Shown here one piece after another: positions 1 to 7,993 of a stretch of DNA of 64,000 bases. The translations under genes were made by a program, and so were the position numbers. This DNA is from Hungatella effluvii (GTDB lineage Bacteria > Bacillota > Clostridia > Lachnospirales > Lachnospiraceae), in assembly GCF_003201875.1 (NCBI RefSeq), contig NZ_QJKD01000006.1, positions 1 to 64,000 of the forward strand. Reading direction: 5' to 3'. The first letter of the stretch is position 1. Each line of letters starts with the position of its first letter. Under the pieces are notes generated by a model. The model ran no database searches. It had not been told where the DNA came from and saw only the letters and a list, made by a program, of their open reading frames with translations.

Positions 1-134
1 TGTTCCACTAATAATTCATTCAATGTTCCAAGCTTGCGGATGGTTCTGGACGTAGATTTTCCGTTGCCATCTATAAAGGACTGCTTGATGTAAAAAGATT
101 CAGCATTCTTTGATTTTGATGTATTTACCTTCAT
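1..134 (-). mobile_element. 5' end of an IS1634/IS4-like transposase gene, cut by the window edge
   Basis: On the minus strand an ATG at 134 follows a GGGAGG ribosome site (about 145-150) and opens a frame that runs off the left edge after 44 codons. The visible N-terminus begins MKVNTSKSKN and contains SFIDGNGKSTSRTIRKLGT, a Lys/Arg-rich leader resembling the N-termini of IS1634-type transposases. The catalytic DDE residues lie outside the window. The element points away from serS. A candidate outer end is the inverted stretch GGGGGTGTCAAACTCCC at about 253-269, but this is inference; no target duplication can be seen. Confidence 0.6.
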
Positions 135-349
135 AAGTTATTACCTCCCTCCCCCTATTATACCACAAAAAAGCTAAAAAGCCTATATATAAAAACAAAA
201 AAATGACAAAAAATATAAGCCAGTAGCGGCTTAGCGGTGTTTTTTTTAGATTGGGGGTGTCAAACTCCCGAGGAGTTAAATGTTCCGGTTCAGAACGGGG
301 TATGCTTTGAGGAAGTGCTGTCGGAATTGATAAAATGGAAATAAGGGGC

Positions 350-378
350 TTTTCTTTCACTGTAATTTGTAGTATAAT
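350..378 (+). promoter_or_regulatory. serS promoter
   Basis: A perfect -10 TATAAT at 373-378 lies 44 bases before the serS ATG, with a weak -35 (TTTTCT, 350-355) at 17-base spacing. No T-box motif or specifier stem is visible between the transposase and serS. Confidence 0.55.
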
Positions 379-421
379 CAACGGCAGATTATCATATTGA
401 GGAGAAACCAGGAGGAATACC

Positions 422-1717
422 ATGTTAGATTTAAAGTTTGTAAGAGAAAATCCTGAGGCTGTAAAACAGAATATCAGGAATAAATTTCAGGATAACAAGC
501 TGCCGCTGGTGGATGAGGTTATTGAACTGGACGAGTTAAACCGCGCCGCAAAGCAGGAAGGCGATGCGCTCAGAGCGGAACGTAATAAACTTTCCAAGCA
601 GATTGGCGGGCTGATGGGCCAGGGAAAGAGAGAAGAGGCCGAAGAGCTCAAGAAGCAGGTGACAGCGGCTTCCGACCATTTAGCAGAGCTGGAGGAGAAG
701 GAACGGGAACTGGACGAGAAGATCAAAAAGATCATGATGACCATCCCGAACATCATTGATCCCAGCGTACCGATTGGAAAAGACGACAGCGAGAACGTGG
801 AAGTGCAGAGATATGGCGAACCGGTGGTACCGGATTTCGAGATACCGTATCACACCGACATCATGGAGCGCTTCGACGGAATCGATTTGGACAGTGCCAG
901 AAAGGTAGCGGGCAACGGTTTCTACTATCTGATGGGCGATATTGCAAGACTTCACTCCTCCGTTATCTCTTATGCGCGTGATTTCATGATTGACCGCGGC
1001 TTTACGTACTGTGTGCCGCCGTTCATGATCCGCAGCGAGGTAGTGACCGGCGTTATGAGCTTTGCCGAGATGGACGCCATGATGTACAAGATCGAGGGTG
1101 AGGATTTATACCTCATCGGTACCAGCGAGCATTCCATGATCGGAAAGTTTATCGATACCATTATTCCGGAGGAATCCCTTCCGAAGACACTTACCAGCTA
1201 TTCTCCGTGCTTCCGCAAGGAGAAGGGTGCTCACGGCCTGGAGGAGCGCGGCGTCTACCGAATCCATCAGTTCGAGAAGCAGGAGATGATCGTTGTCTGC
1301 AAGCCGGAAGAGAGTATGGAATGGTACGATAAGTTATGGCAGAACACAGTGGACTTATTCCGCTCCCTGGATATTCCGGTCAGAACTTTAGAGTGCTGCT
1401 CCGGCGACCTCGCTGATTTAAAGGTGAAGTCCGTGGACGTGGAGGCATGGTCCCCGCGCCAGAAGAAGTACTTCGAGGTGGGAAGCTGTTCCAACTTAGG
1501 CGACGCCCAGGCCAGAAGGCTTAAGATCCGTGTCAATGGGGAGGACGGAAGAAAGTATTTCGCCCACACCTTAAACAACACGGTAGTGGCACCGCCGAGA
1601 ATGCTGATCGCATTTTTAGAGAACAACTTACAGGCGGACGGAAGCGTAAGAATTCCGGAGCTTTTAAGACCGTATATGGGCGGAATGGAAGCGATTGTTC
1701 CGAAGGATAAAAAGTAA
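422..1717 (+). CDS. serS: Seryl-tRNA synthetase
   Basis: Class II aminoacyl-tRNA synthetase that charges tRNA-Ser (and tRNA-Sec where present) in the cytoplasm. The 431 residues match the usual bacterial length. The N-terminal roughly 30-100 residues are rich in Lys and Glu and form the long antiparallel coiled coil that grips the tRNA. Class II motif 2 is seen as FRKEKGAHG near residue 267, then GSCSNLGDAQARR near 354, and the C-terminal motif 3 PPRMLIAFLENN near 390. The start is fixed by AGGAGG at 410-415, six bases before the ATG. It is monocistronic: its own promoter lies upstream and a strong terminator follows. Confidence 0.97.
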   Translation: MLDLKFVRENPEAVKQNIRNKFQDNKLPLVDEVIELDELNRAAKQEGDALRAERNKLSKQIGGLMGQGKREEAEELKKQVTAASDHLAELEEKERELDEKIKKIMMTIPNIIDPSVPIGKDDSENVEVQRYGEPVVPDFEIPYHTDIMERFDGIDLDSARKVAGNGFYYLMGDIARLHSSVISYARDFMIDRGFTYCVPPFMIRSEVVTGVMSFAEMDAMMYKIEGEDLYLIGTSEHSMIGKFIDTIIPEESLPKTLTSYSPCFRKEKGAHGLEERGVYRIHQFEKQEMIVVCKPEESMEWYDKLWQNTVDLFRSLDIPVRTLECCSGDLADLKVKSVDVEAWSPRQKKYFEVGSCSNLGDAQARRLKIRVNGEDGRKYFAHTLNNTVVAPPRMLIAFLENNLQADGSVRIPELLRPYMGGMEAIVPKDKK

Positions 1718-1730
1718 AGAGATCATGATA

Positions 1731-1786
1731 AAACGCAGCAGATGTGACCGGTTTTCGGAACCGCACACCGGCTGCGTTTCTTTTTT
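1731..1786 (+). terminator. Rho-independent terminator after serS
   Basis: AAACGCAGC (1731-1739) pairs perfectly with GCTGCGTTT (1771-1779), with a nested GGTT/AACC hairpin in the loop and a run of T's at 1777-1786. Confidence 0.85.
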
Positions 1787-1912
1787 CAGAAGACGTTTCG
1801 TTTTGGGATCAATTATGGTATCCGTTTTTGGTACCGCCTGCAAATTTTGATATACAAACATTCCGGGTTCGGTTATAATTTAAGATAAATCAGATGGCGG
1901 GAAGGTGTTACG

Positions 1913-2689
1913 ATGAAGCAGGAAGAGAGAAGACAGAAAATACTGAATATATTGACGATGGTCCCCATCGCAACGGTGCTGGAGCTGGCAGATCAGCTGG
2001 ACGTCACTCCGGAGACGATCCGTAAGGATTTAACAGAGCTGGCCGCGGCCGGAGAGATCGTCCGGATACACGGCGGCGCAGCGCTGGCGGGAGATACAGA
2101 TGGAAGTGTTCCGTATATGGCCCGGGAAAAGATCAGAAATCAGGAGAAGGTGGATATCGGCAGAGCCGCGGCGGAGCTGATCGATATGGGAGATTCCCTG
2201 ATCCTGGAAGGAAGTACCACGGTATCCGCTCTGTGCAGTGCGCTGGCAGAGGAAAAGAACCTGTTGAAGACACTCACAATCGTGACAAATTCCTTTCATA
2301 TTGCGAGTATTTTGGAGATGGGGGAACTATGTTCCAAATTCTTTTTCCTGGGAGGCCGGATGAGCAGTTCGGAACAGTTGGCCAGAGGGCCTCTGACGGT
2401 TGACTTTATGAAGAAGTTCTGTGTAAATAAGGCCGTTCTGAGCGGAGCGGCACTTGGGGAGAAGCTTTCAGTTTCGGCGTATTATGAAAATGACAGGATA
2501 TTCCAGAAGACGGCGATGGAGTGTGCCGATCAGACGATTCTCCTTCTGGACAGCAGCAAGTATCCGGAAAGCGCGGTGATGGAAGTGGCGCATCTGACGG
2601 ATTTTGACTATCTGGTTACGGGAATACGGTTTGATGATAAAAAGAAAAATGTATTGAACGGCAGCAGACTGAAGATCGTTGAGGTCTGA
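1913..2689 (+). CDS. DeoR/GlpR-family transcriptional regulator
   Basis: A 258-residue DeoR-family regulator, normally a repressor released by a phosphorylated sugar. The N-terminal winged helix-turn-helix (residues 1-57) has the family pattern RRQKILNIL, then TPETIRKDL and RIHGGA. The C-terminal DeoR sensor domain (about 75-235) carries the GSTTVSALC loop and the NSFHIA segment expected to hold a sugar phosphate. The ATG follows GGAAGG at about six bases. A -10 TATAAT sits at 1874-1879. It lies directly upstream of, and in the same direction as, the nucleoside-hydrolase/ABC/sulfatase genes, so it is probably their local regulator. The effector cannot be told from sequence. Confidence 0.9.
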   Translation: MKQEERRQKILNILTMVPIATVLELADQLDVTPETIRKDLTELAAAGEIVRIHGGAALAGDTDGSVPYMAREKIRNQEKVDIGRAAAELIDMGDSLILEGSTTVSALCSALAEEKNLLKTLTIVTNSFHIASILEMGELCSKFFFLGGRMSSSEQLARGPLTVDFMKKFCVNKAVLSGAALGEKLSVSAYYENDRIFQKTAMECADQTILLLDSSKYPESAVMEVAHLTDFDYLVTGIRFDDKKKNVLNGSRLKIVEV

Positions 2690-2788
2690 CGGGAGGCCAG
2701 AATAGAGAGATGAGAAAGATTTCATATGGAAGAGCGGCTGGATCAGCGAGATGCGCTTCCGTATGGAATCTTTGTTTATGAAGAAAAG

Positions 2789-2832
2789 TTTGTTTTGGTA
2801 AAATACACTAAAAATATATTTTTGAAAACAAA
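2789..2832 (+). promoter_or_regulatory. Candidate operator: nested AT-rich palindromes upstream of the catabolic operon
   Basis: TTTGTTTT (2789-2796) and AAAACAAA (2825-2832) form a perfect 8-base inverted repeat. Within it lies the perfect palindrome AAAAATATATTTTT (2810-2823). Both sit just upstream of the -35 at 2837, where a DeoR-family dimer could act. Function is inferred from position only. Confidence 0.35.
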
Positions 2833-2836
2833 AATA

Positions 2837-2865
2837 TTGACAAAATAATCCTATGATGATACACT
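2837..2865 (+). promoter_or_regulatory. Promoter of the catabolic operon
   Basis: TTGACA at 2837-2842, 17-base spacer, TACACT at 2860-2865 (four of six matches to TATAAT). It lies 76 bases before the first structural gene. Confidence 0.65.
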
Positions 2866-2941
2866 GAAAATATAAAAATTGGTTATTTAAAAATAAATGC
2901 GCATATAAATTTTTAATAACAAAAAATAGGAGAGTTTGAGT

Positions 2942-3907
2942 ATGGTACCAAATCCATTTAATTTTACATACGGAGATGATATTGATCTTCCGGGTATGGC
3001 AGAGAGCATTCAGCGGTTGAAGCGGCCCGAAGGACCGGCTGATGTGGTTTTAGATACGGATACATATAATGAAGTCGATGATCAGTATGCACTTGCCTAT
3101 CTGATTGGTTCTGCGGATCAGCTGAACTTAAAGGCGATTTACGCAGCGCCCTTCGACAATCACCACTCCAAGGGACCGGGAGACGGAATGGCAAGAAGCT
3201 ATGATGAGATTTTTCATGTCCTGGAGCTGCTGGGACGCAGGGAGGAATACGGTTCATGCGTCCGCCGGGGAGCGGACCGGTTCCTGGAGAAGGAAGACGA
3301 ACCGGTGCGGTCGGAGGCGGCGGAGCACTTGATCGGGCTCTCCAGGGGTTACACAAGAGAAAATCCGCTGTATATTGTCGGCATTGCGGCCTGCACCAAC
3401 ATCGCCTCAGCCCTGCTTCTGGACCCAACTTTGAAAGAGCGCGTGTTTGTGGTCTGGCTGGGAGGTCTGGGATTTGACTGGCACGACAATCACTCCTTCA
3501 ATGCGAAACAGGATGTGGCGGCTGCCAGAGTGCTGCTGGGAAGCGGAGTCCCGCTGGTATTGCTGCCGGGGCGCGGCGTGGTCGATCATTTTACCACGAC
3601 CGGACCGGAACTGGAGCACTGGCTGAAAGGCAAAAATAAGTTCTGCGATTACATTGTGGAGCGCACCAGACACGAAGCGGAGATTGTAAGCGGAGAGCGC
3701 TGCTGGTCCAGACCGATTTCCGATGTGACGGCAGTAGGATGGCTCCTGAACCCGGAATTCATGCTGGACCGGCTGGAACCGAGTCCGATTATGGAGTATG
3801 ACCATTATTACGCCGAGGACAAAAGAAGGCATTTTATCCGCTACGTATACAGTATTAACAGAGACAGGCTGATGTACGATCTATTTACGAAGCTGGCAAA
3901 ATTATAA
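2942..3907 (+). CDS. Inosine/uridine-preferring nucleoside hydrolase family protein (divergent)
   Basis: This 321-residue protein has the calcium-binding signature of the nucleoside hydrolase fold: D38-T-D40-x5-D46-D47. Family members hydrolyse the N-glycosidic bond of nucleosides to a free base and ribose. The C-terminal region that normally reads His-Asp-Pro, where the His is the general acid, here reads P-I-S-D-V-T-A-V (Asp near residue 261). The Asp is kept but the His is replaced by Ser, so the substrate or mechanism may differ. An in-frame TTG at 2936 is only three bases from the AGGAG (2928-2932); the ATG at 2942 is well spaced and preferred. It is the first gene of the operon with the sugar importer, isomerase and sulfatase. 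Confidence 0.85.
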   Translation: MVPNPFNFTYGDDIDLPGMAESIQRLKRPEGPADVVLDTDTYNEVDDQYALAYLIGSADQLNLKAIYAAPFDNHHSKGPGDGMARSYDEIFHVLELLGRREEYGSCVRRGADRFLEKEDEPVRSEAAEHLIGLSRGYTRENPLYIVGIAACTNIASALLLDPTLKERVFVVWLGGLGFDWHDNHSFNAKQDVAAARVLLGSGVPLVLLPGRGVVDHFTTTGPELEHWLKGKNKFCDYIVERTRHEAEIVSGERCWSRPISDVTAVGWLLNPEFMLDRLEPSPIMEYDHYYAEDKRRHFIRYVYSINRDRLMYDLFTKLAKL

Positions 3908-3929
3908 CGGCTGGCTATGGGGGAAGCGC

Positions 3930-4796
3930 ATGATTCATAAAACGTTTAAAAAAACAGAGCCATATCTCTATCTGATCCCGGCGTTGGCCCTGCTCTTGAT
4001 GTTCACATACTATCCATTTTTCAAAAATGTCTATTTGAGTCTCTTTGTGGTGGATAAATACCGGGTGATAAAAGAGTTCTGCGGACTGGAAAACTATCTC
4101 AAGGTTTTCAATGATGAGAAATTTATCAAGGCGATTATAAATACCCTGATTTACGTCGCAGCTACAGTACCGATTTCCATGGCAATCGGATTCGGGCTGG
4201 CGCTGCTGGCCAGGAAAAAGAAACGGTTTTCGATCGTTTATGAGGCACTGTTTGCACTGCCCATGGCGGTATCGGCCTCTGTCGTGGCCATGATATTCCA
4301 GCTGGCCTATAATCCGTCTCTTGGCATTATCAACCAGATGACGGGGCTTAATATCAACTGGCTGACCGATTCGAAGACGGCGCTGCTGAGCCTGATCATC
4401 ATACAGATATGGGCCAATATCGGTTATAATTTTATCTTTTTCTTATCCGCCCTGCGCGGTCTTTCGGAAGAAATTCTGGAAGGGGCTACGATGGATGGGG
4501 CAAAGGGCTGGAGGCTGTTTTCGAAAATTATCGTGCCGCTGATTGCGCCGACCATCATGTTTCTTCTGGTGTCCGATATTGCCCATGCGATGACGACGGC
4601 CAGCTTTACCCTGATCCTGACGGAGGGGGGACCGAACGGAGCCACGGAAACGATTGTCTCCTACATTTACGCCAAGGCGATCCGGGGACGTAATTACAAT
4701 TCCGCGTTTGCAGCTACGACGGTGGGCTTCTTTATGTCGGCGTGTATGCTGGCTTTAAGCCAGATTATCGAGAGAAAGAAGGTGTCCTACGACTGA
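3930..4796 (+). CDS. Sugar ABC transporter permease, MalF/UgpA type
   Basis: A 288-residue inner-membrane permease of a carbohydrate-type (CUT1-like) importer with about six membrane spans. The cytoplasmic EAA loop that contacts the ATPase is seen as EGATMDGAKGWRLFSKIIVP near residues 187-206. The ATG at 3930 follows a GGGGGAAG ribosome site. The stop codon overlaps the next permease start (TGATG), indicating translational coupling. It partners with the second permease and the binding protein downstream. No ATPase gene lies in the cluster, so a shared MsmK/UgpC-type ATPase elsewhere is likely. The transported sugar is unknown. Confidence 0.92.
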   Translation: MIHKTFKKTEPYLYLIPALALLLMFTYYPFFKNVYLSLFVVDKYRVIKEFCGLENYLKVFNDEKFIKAIINTLIYVAATVPISMAIGFGLALLARKKKRFSIVYEALFALPMAVSASVVAMIFQLAYNPSLGIINQMTGLNINWLTDSKTALLSLIIIQIWANIGYNFIFFLSALRGLSEEILEGATMDGAKGWRLFSKIIVPLIAPTIMFLLVSDIAHAMTTASFTLILTEGGPNGATETIVSYIYAKAIRGRNYNSAFAATTVGFFMSACMLALSQIIERKKVSYD

Positions 4797-5647
4797 TGAA
4801 TGGAACGATTGCCAGCTCCGTGAGGAGAAAGAAGGCGGTAAAAGATACCGCATATCAGGTTATTTGCCTGCTGCTTGGCATCATGATTGCGGCGCCGATT
4901 CTGTATGCAGTCAGCATCTCTTTCATGAGACCATCTGAGGTTATGAGCAGGGAACTGCATCTGCTTCCCGAACGGCTGTATACCGGAAACTACGTGACGA
5001 CGGTAAAGCAGACCAATATCTTTCGTTTTATGCTGAACTCCTTTCTGGTTGCCTTTATTTCCAGCGCGGTAAGAATTATCACCTCAAGCCTTGCCGCATT
5101 CAGTTTTGCATTTTTTGATTTCAAAGGGAAAAACGTTTTGTTTTTCCTGGTGCTGACAGCGCTGATTATCCCGACGGATGTGCTGCTGATCCAGAACTAT
5201 TTTACGGTAGCAGGAATGCATCTGCTGAACACGTATCTCGGTATGATGGTGGTGTTCTTCGTTCTTCCTATGAATATCTACATCATGCGGCAGAATTTTA
5301 TGTCTTACTCCAGGGATTTAAAAGAGGCAGCCATGATAGACGGCTGCGGAAATTTTCGGTTTTATTCCAATATTCTGCTTCCTTCGTCGAAACCGATCAT
5401 CACGACGGTTTTCATCTCCAGCTTTGTGGGAACGTGGAATACGTATCTGTGGCCGCTCATGGTTACCAATGTGGATGAGATGAGAACGGCGCAGGTGGCA
5501 ATAACGATGCTTAATACTGTGGATTCAAGCCCCTACGGAACCGTTATGGCGGCGTCTGTGATCATCCTGATCCCGTCCGTTCTCATATTTGTGCTGTTCC
5601 AGCGGCGAGTGGTAGGCGGTATTATGGCGGGGGCGGTGAAAGGTTAA
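4796..5647 (+). CDS. Sugar ABC transporter permease, MalG/UgpE type
   Basis: The second permease subunit (283 residues), starting at an ATG that shares bases with the stop of the first permease and is preceded by AAGGTG. An in-frame ATG at 4742 lies inside the upstream gene and has no ribosome site. About six membrane spans are visible. The EAA loop reads EAAMIDGCGNFRFYSNILLP near residues 178-197. Together with the upstream permease it would form the heterodimeric channel of a CUT1-type importer. Confidence 0.92.
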   Translation: MNGTIASSVRRKKAVKDTAYQVICLLLGIMIAAPILYAVSISFMRPSEVMSRELHLLPERLYTGNYVTTVKQTNIFRFMLNSFLVAFISSAVRIITSSLAAFSFAFFDFKGKNVLFFLVLTALIIPTDVLLIQNYFTVAGMHLLNTYLGMMVVFFVLPMNIYIMRQNFMSYSRDLKEAAMIDGCGNFRFYSNILLPSSKPIITTVFISSFVGTWNTYLWPLMVTNVDEMRTAQVAITMLNTVDSSPYGTVMAASVIILIPSVLIFVLFQRRVVGGIMAGAVKG

Positions 5648-5676
5648 GAGAGAGTTTACTTCAGGAGGGAAATACC

Positions 5677-7062
5677 ATGAGAAAACAGTTAAGAATGACG
5701 GCAGCAACAGTCATGGCGGCTTTATTGACAATGAATCTTACGGCCTGCGGCGGAGGGGGAAATAAGACCGCCCAGAGCACACCAGAGACGGCAAAGGATG
5801 GCGTCCAGGAGGTTACATTCTGGCATGTGCTCAGCGGCGCGCAGGGAGAGGCATTTCAGAAAGTCATCGATACGTACAATGAAACACGTGGAAAGGAAGC
5901 CGGAATCCGCGTCAATCCGGTCTACCAGGGATATGAGATAACGGATAAGCTGGAACTCGCTTACCAGACAAAGGATACAGCTAATGCGCCGGATATTACG
6001 TGGCCTCTGACATCGGTCATTCCGACTATGATGGATATGGACTGGACGGTCAGCGTGGAAAAATATCTGGAAAAACCGGATTCGGAAATTACGAAGGACA
6101 CCTTTTATCCGAGTATGCAGCGGGCGTGTACCTATAACGGGGAAATGGTTGGAATCCCGGTGGCGAACTCCACCATGCTGCTCTACTACAACGAGGATGC
6201 CTTAAAAGAAGCGGGCTACGACATGGCGCCGGCCACCTTTGACGAACTGGCTGACTACACGGCGGCTCTGACCAAAAAAGATGAATCCGGCAATGTATCG
6301 GTTTACGGGCTGGAGACTCAGGTGAAACGGTATCAGCTGGTGAATTTCTGTGTCAGCCAGAACCCTGACTGCTTCTTTGGCGATCATGAAGGCGGAAGGG
6401 AGGGAAATATGACAAAGGTGACCATCAAAGAGGATGGGACTTTAAAGAATTTCCTCGAGAAATGGCAGAAGATTAATGAAACCGGCGGACTGAAATATAT
6501 TCTGGATAAGAATAAAGAGGCGGAAGAATTTGCCCAGGGGGTGTGCGCCATGAACTTTATCTCTTCCTCCAAGCTAAGTACGGTGGAATCACTGGTAGAC
6601 GGTTCTTTCGAGTGGAAGGTGGCACCAATCCCGAAGGTATCAGAGTCTGACACCAGCGGGGCCAGCATCGGTGGAAGCTGTCTCATGATGATAGACAGGG
6701 GCGATCAGGACAGACTCGACGCGGCCTGGGATGTGATTGAGTACTTTTCTTCCCCTGAAGCACAGTACATCTTTTCCACAGGGACTGGCTATATTCCAGT
6801 CAATGTGGAGACGGAGAACCTGCCGGAGATGAAAAAATTCTATGAGGAAAATCCGCGTTTCCAGGTGGCGCTGGAGCAGATGAAGAACTCCTCTCCAAAT
6901 GCCCAGGAACCGCTGGATCCTGTAAGAAATGATATGGATACGGTGATCGCCGATACGATGCTGCAGTTCTGCCAGGGAGAGCTTGATGTGGACGCGGCGG
7001 TTGACCAGATCGTGAACTCCTGCAATGACCTGCTGGACGAGTATTATGAGGCAAATAACTGA
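5677..7062 (+). CDS. Extracellular sugar-binding lipoprotein of the ABC importer
   Basis: A family 1 (MalE/UgpB-like) solute-binding protein of 461 residues. The signal peptide ends in the lipobox L-T-A-C with Cys24 as the lipidated residue, followed by a Gly-rich linker. The start of the mature fold (VTFWHVLSG) and the later GIPVANSTMLLYYNED are typical of this family. AGGAGGG lies seven bases before the ATG. Its size and family suggest a glycoside or oligosaccharide ligand rather than a free monosaccharide, but the ligand cannot be read from sequence. A 7-base inverted repeat just downstream (7080-7110) may protect the 3' end of the upstream message. Confidence 0.93.
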   Translation: MRKQLRMTAATVMAALLTMNLTACGGGGNKTAQSTPETAKDGVQEVTFWHVLSGAQGEAFQKVIDTYNETRGKEAGIRVNPVYQGYEITDKLELAYQTKDTANAPDITWPLTSVIPTMMDMDWTVSVEKYLEKPDSEITKDTFYPSMQRACTYNGEMVGIPVANSTMLLYYNEDALKEAGYDMAPATFDELADYTAALTKKDESGNVSVYGLETQVKRYQLVNFCVSQNPDCFFGDHEGGREGNMTKVTIKEDGTLKNFLEKWQKINETGGLKYILDKNKEAEEFAQGVCAMNFISSSKLSTVESLVDGSFEWKVAPIPKVSESDTSGASIGGSCLMMIDRGDQDRLDAAWDVIEYFSSPEAQYIFSTGTGYIPVNVETENLPEMKKFYEENPRFQVALEQMKNSSPNAQEPLDPVRNDMDTVIADTMLQFCQGELDVDAAVDQIVNSCNDLLDEYYEANN

Positions 7063-7079
7063 CAGATGGATGTCTGCTG

Positions 7080-7110
7080 TGCGGGAGGGCTTTTAAATGG
7101 CTGTCCCGCA
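7080..7110 (+). other. Intercistronic hairpin after the binding-protein gene
   Basis: TGCGGGA (7080-7086) and TCCCGCA (7104-7110) form a perfect 7-base stem without a following T-run. It is more likely an RNA-stabilising intercistronic structure than a terminator, and would fit higher expression of the binding protein than of the downstream enzymes. Confidence 0.4.
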
Positions 7111-7136
7111 TTTGCCGTAAGGAAAGGGAGATGGTG

Positions 7137-7931
7137 ATGGGAAAAACGATAAAACTGGTGGTCAGCGATATTGACGGAACAATTATGACGGGAAGGGAAC
7201 CGTTTCCTGAGATACTGGCAGAAGCAGTGAAAGACCTTGCTATGCGCGGCATCGGATTTACCTTTGCAAGCGGCAGACTTCCCTGCAGAATCAATCCTTA
7301 CATGGCGGCAATGAATTTGAAGGCGCCGGTAATAGCCTGTAATGGTACGCTTTTGTATGACGGAGAGCAGATCATTAAAAGCCATAGATTCCGGATTGGC
7401 CTGCTGCGTCCGATGGTGAGGAAGGCGCTTGATCTGGACATGACCGTGCTCTATGCGGTGAAGGGGACCGAGTACTGCGTGAAGGAGACGGAAGCCGTGA
7501 AGCGAAAATGGAAGGAACGGGGGACGTACCACGAGATCCGGGAAATACGCGAGGAGGAATGGGAGAAGCTGCTGGTCGATAAGGTGAATATTATGGATGA
7601 GAGGGAACGGGTTGGTGAACTGGAGGATGAGGTACTCGCCCTGCGGGAAGAGGTATCCACCACCCATTACGGGCAGCAGGGCCTTGAGATCGTAAAGGCC
7701 GGTTACAGCAAGGCGACGGGGCTTCGGGAGATTGCAGAATATCTGGGACTTGAACTGGGTGAAATCATGGCGGTGGGCGACAATGAAAATGATAATGAGT
7801 TACTGCAAATCGCCGGAATCGGTGTGGCTGTCGCCAACGCGGAGCCGGATACGAAGCAATGGGCAGATTATGTGACAGAGGCGGCCGGCGCGGCAGGGGT
7901 TGTGGAGGCAATTACGCGGTTTTGTGTTTGA
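7137..7931 (+). CDS. HAD-superfamily phosphatase, Cof/YbiV type
   Basis: A Mg-dependent phosphatase (264 residues from the second ATG) of the HAD IIB (Cof) subfamily, which dephosphorylates sugar phosphates and similar metabolites. Motif I is D11-I-D13-G-T, motif II appears in TFASGR, and motif IV as GDNENDNEL near residue 213. The large insertion between motifs II and III is the C2B cap. The ATG at 7131 abuts the GGGAG ribosome site, so the ATG at 7137 is preferred, though both are possible. As part of the sugar-import cluster it could act on a phosphorylated sugar intermediate; the substrate is not determinable. Confidence 0.85.
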   Translation: MGKTIKLVVSDIDGTIMTGREPFPEILAEAVKDLAMRGIGFTFASGRLPCRINPYMAAMNLKAPVIACNGTLLYDGEQIIKSHRFRIGLLRPMVRKALDLDMTVLYAVKGTEYCVKETEAVKRKWKERGTYHEIREIREEEWEKLLVDKVNIMDERERVGELEDEVLALREEVSTTHYGQQGLEIVKAGYSKATGLREIAEYLGLELGEIMAVGDNENDNELLQIAGIGVAVANAEPDTKQWADYVTEAAGAAGVVEAITRFCV

Positions 7932-7993
7932 CGGTAATCGGTAAGCGGCAATTGGCAGTAATTGCTGCGTCCGTCAGCTGGAAAGGATAAGGG

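Noticed and set aside
135..421. T-box leader for serS
   Set aside because: No specifier stem, no conserved T-box sequence and no terminator/antiterminator pair were seen.
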